Assembly: GCA_024235635.1 (NCBI GenBank)
Contig: JACKMA010000002.1
Coordinates: forward strand, 868,001-932,000
Direction: 5' to 3'
Length of the DNA stretch: 64,000 nt
DNA from: Zoogloeaceae bacterium
GTDB lineage: Bacteria > Pseudomonadota > Gammaproteobacteria > Burkholderiales > Rhodocyclaceae
Shown: positions 62,695 through 64,000 of the stretch, piece after piece
Numbering within the stretch: position 1 is the stretch's first letter
How the letters are laid out: every line of letters begins with the position of its first letter
Translations under genes and position numbers: made by a program
The notes under the pieces: model-generated
Seen by the model: the letters and a program-made list of their open reading frames with translations, nothing else
What the model was told of the DNA's origin: nothing
Databases searched by the model: none

Positions 62695-64000
62695 ATGACC
62701 CGTACCGTCCGCGGACTCCTCCTCGTCACATCGACCTTGCTGGCGGCAGGTCTGTTCGCGCTCGGCTATTACACGTTTTCCGAAGCTTATGAACGCAGCC
62801 TGCGGGAGGATGCGGTCGCCGACGCCCAATTGCTGGCGCGGGTCAGCTTCAACGGCATGTTCCAGCTTATGCGCACCGGCTGGAACCGGCAACAGCTCGA
62901 GGCATTCCTGGCCTCGCTGAGCCATGCCGCCGACGGCAGCCCGGCGCGCATCGACATTTATCGCTCGCCCTTCGTCACCGCGCTCTATGGCGAGATCGAG
63001 CAGGCCCCGCCCGATCCGTCGATTCTGCAGGCCGTACGCAGTGCGCGTCCGGTGCAGAAGCACGACGACGGCGAAGTACGCTTCGTGATGCCGCTGATCG
63101 CCGACACGCCGTGCCTGAAGTGCCACACCAACGCGACCCCCGGCGCAGTGCTCGGGGCGGTTTCGGTGGCGCAATCGATCGGTCCGCTGATCGCGGCTCA
63201 CCGCGAGCGATTCACGGTCGCCGGGCTTCCGGCGATTCCGATCACCGCGGTCGCCGTGCTGTTGATGGTGGTCTATATCTCGCGACGCCTGGGCAACTCG
63301 ATCGCCGCCCTGTCCCGCGACATCGAAGCGATCAACTCGGTCTCGGATCTCAAACATCTGGCAGCCCGACCGCCGATGCTGGCGTTCACCGAATTCGCGC
63401 CGATCGGTGAGCAGATCTCGCGGCTGACCGACCGGCTGCGAGGTGTCGCGGTCGATCGCGACATGCTCGAGTTCGAAATCCGGCTGCTCGAGAAATTCAT
63501 CATCACTTCGGAAGTCGTGCGCGACTGGCGCGACTACGTCACCAGCCTGCTGTCCGAGATCAATACGATCCTGCCGACCTACGCCTTGTTCTCGATCTTC
63601 AAGACCGGGCCCCAGGACTACGAGATCGAAGTGTTCTGGCTCAAGCGTCCGGGACCGGTCCTGACCGCCAGCTTCGAACAGGCGCTGCGTCGCAACCTGC
63701 TGCAGGCAACGCTGGACCACAGCACCACCGGCTGCAGCATCCGCCACAACGTGGCCGATCCTGCCGCGACGCTCGACCCCGACGACGCGCGCACCGAGCT
63801 TCAAACCAAGTCGCTGGTGATCAATGCACCGAAGATCGGCGGCATCGTCGGCATCGGCCTGCAGCCCGATCCCGCCGAGGATCCGGCACGGCTGCTGGTA
63901 ATCGATTCCGTGCTGTCCACGCTGCTCAACGTGGTCGGCTCGGTCAAGGCGATCCACCGGTACACCAGCGAGCTCGAGTATTTCGCCACCCGCGATCCGC
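62695..64000 (+). CDS. Haem-c sensor diguanylate cyclase (3' end beyond window)
   Basis: At least 435 residues, with no stop before the window edge. N-terminal transmembrane helix (about 7-27), periplasmic sensor domain with one c-haem motif CLKCH (Cys140-His144), second transmembrane helix (about 178-200), HAMP-like linker, a GAF-like cytoplasmic domain (about 270-420), and finally YFATRDP, the usual beginning of a GGDEF domain. It should sense redox state or a gas at the haem and make cyclic di-GMP. The GGDEF core is not visible. Confidence 0.82.
   Translation, partial: MTRTVRGLLLVTSTLLAAGLFALGYYTFSEAYERSLREDAVADAQLLARVSFNGMFQLMRTGWNRQQLEAFLASLSHAADGSPARIDIYRSPFVTALYGEIEQAPPDPSILQAVRSARPVQKHDDGEVRFVMPLIADTPCLKCHTNATPGAVLGAVSVAQSIGPLIAAHRERFTVAGLPAIPITAVAVLLMVVYISRRLGNSIAALSRDIEAINSVSDLKHLAARPPMLAFTEFAPIGEQISRLTDRLRGVAVDRDMLEFEIRLLEKFIITSEVVRDWRDYVTSLLSEINTILPTYALFSIFKTGPQDYEIEVFWLKRPGPVLTASFEQALRRNLLQATLDHSTTGCSIRHNVADPAATLDPDDARTELQTKSLVINAPKIGGIVGIGLQPDPAEDPARLLVIDSVLSTLLNVVGSVKAIHRYTSELEYFATRDP

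Overview
The window reads as a chromosome segment of a GC-rich, nitrate-respiring Gram-negative bacterium. Pseudomonadota is most likely, probably gamma- or betaproteobacterial. This rests on gene order (tig-clpP-clpX-lon-hupB and prkA-yeaH-spoVR), a napFDAGHBC operon, System I cytochrome c maturation genes, a Dnr-type regulator and many lipoprotein or Sec signal peptides. It is exceptionally rich in c-type cytochromes: I count 50 CxxCH motifs in 16 genes.

Layout. (1) 1-6055, minus strand: trigger factor, ClpP, ClpX, Lon and the start of HU. (2) 6585-11475: the stress-kinase operon prkA-yeaH-spoVR. (3) 11646-20710: periplasmic nitrate reductase napFDAGHBC followed by ccmABCDE. (4) 20834-23332: a small Dnr/NO-type regulon (monohaem cytochrome c, hemerythrin, DUF2249, dnr, a SirB-like protein), with three FNR-family boxes, counting the one before napF. 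(5) 23442-26518: a DUF6502 protein and a repeat-rich DUF5666 protein. (6) 26537-43608: a multihaem cytochrome island. It holds di-, tri-, tetra- and 11-haem cytochromes, three beta-propeller proteins (two lipoproteins), a parvulin-type prolyl isomerase and a large outer-membrane barrel. Its centre is a tetrahaem cytochrome with the hallmarks of the OmcE family, whose Geobacter member polymerises into extracellular nanowires. (7) 43605-47358: ResB and CcsA (System II cytochrome maturation), a degenerate haem-copper-oxidase-like membrane protein and a TPR protein. (8) 47668-54048: a second ccmD, ccmFGHI, a haem-domain protein and a TlpA-like thioredoxin. (9) 54074-64000: Sel1 proteins, a histidine kinase with a cysteine cluster, a sigma-54-dependent response regulator, a cytochrome c, two propeller proteins, a second CRP/FNR regulator, a trihaem cytochrome and a haem-c diguanylate cyclase cut by the window edge.

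How the parts fit. The nap/Dnr block looks like an anaerobic nitrate/NO respiratory module. The cytochrome island looks like a complete kit for an extracellular or trans-envelope electron conduit: filament-type cytochrome, paralogues, folding factor, barrel, periplasmic trihaem carriers and surface propellers, followed directly by its own cytochrome maturation genes. A perfect sigma-54 (-24/-12) promoter precedes the filament cytochrome and a near-perfect one precedes the ccmD2-ccmFGHI block. A GAFTGA-containing sigma-54 activator with its kinase lies 9-26 kb away, so the conduit and the haem-ligation machinery may be co-regulated. This last step is inference.
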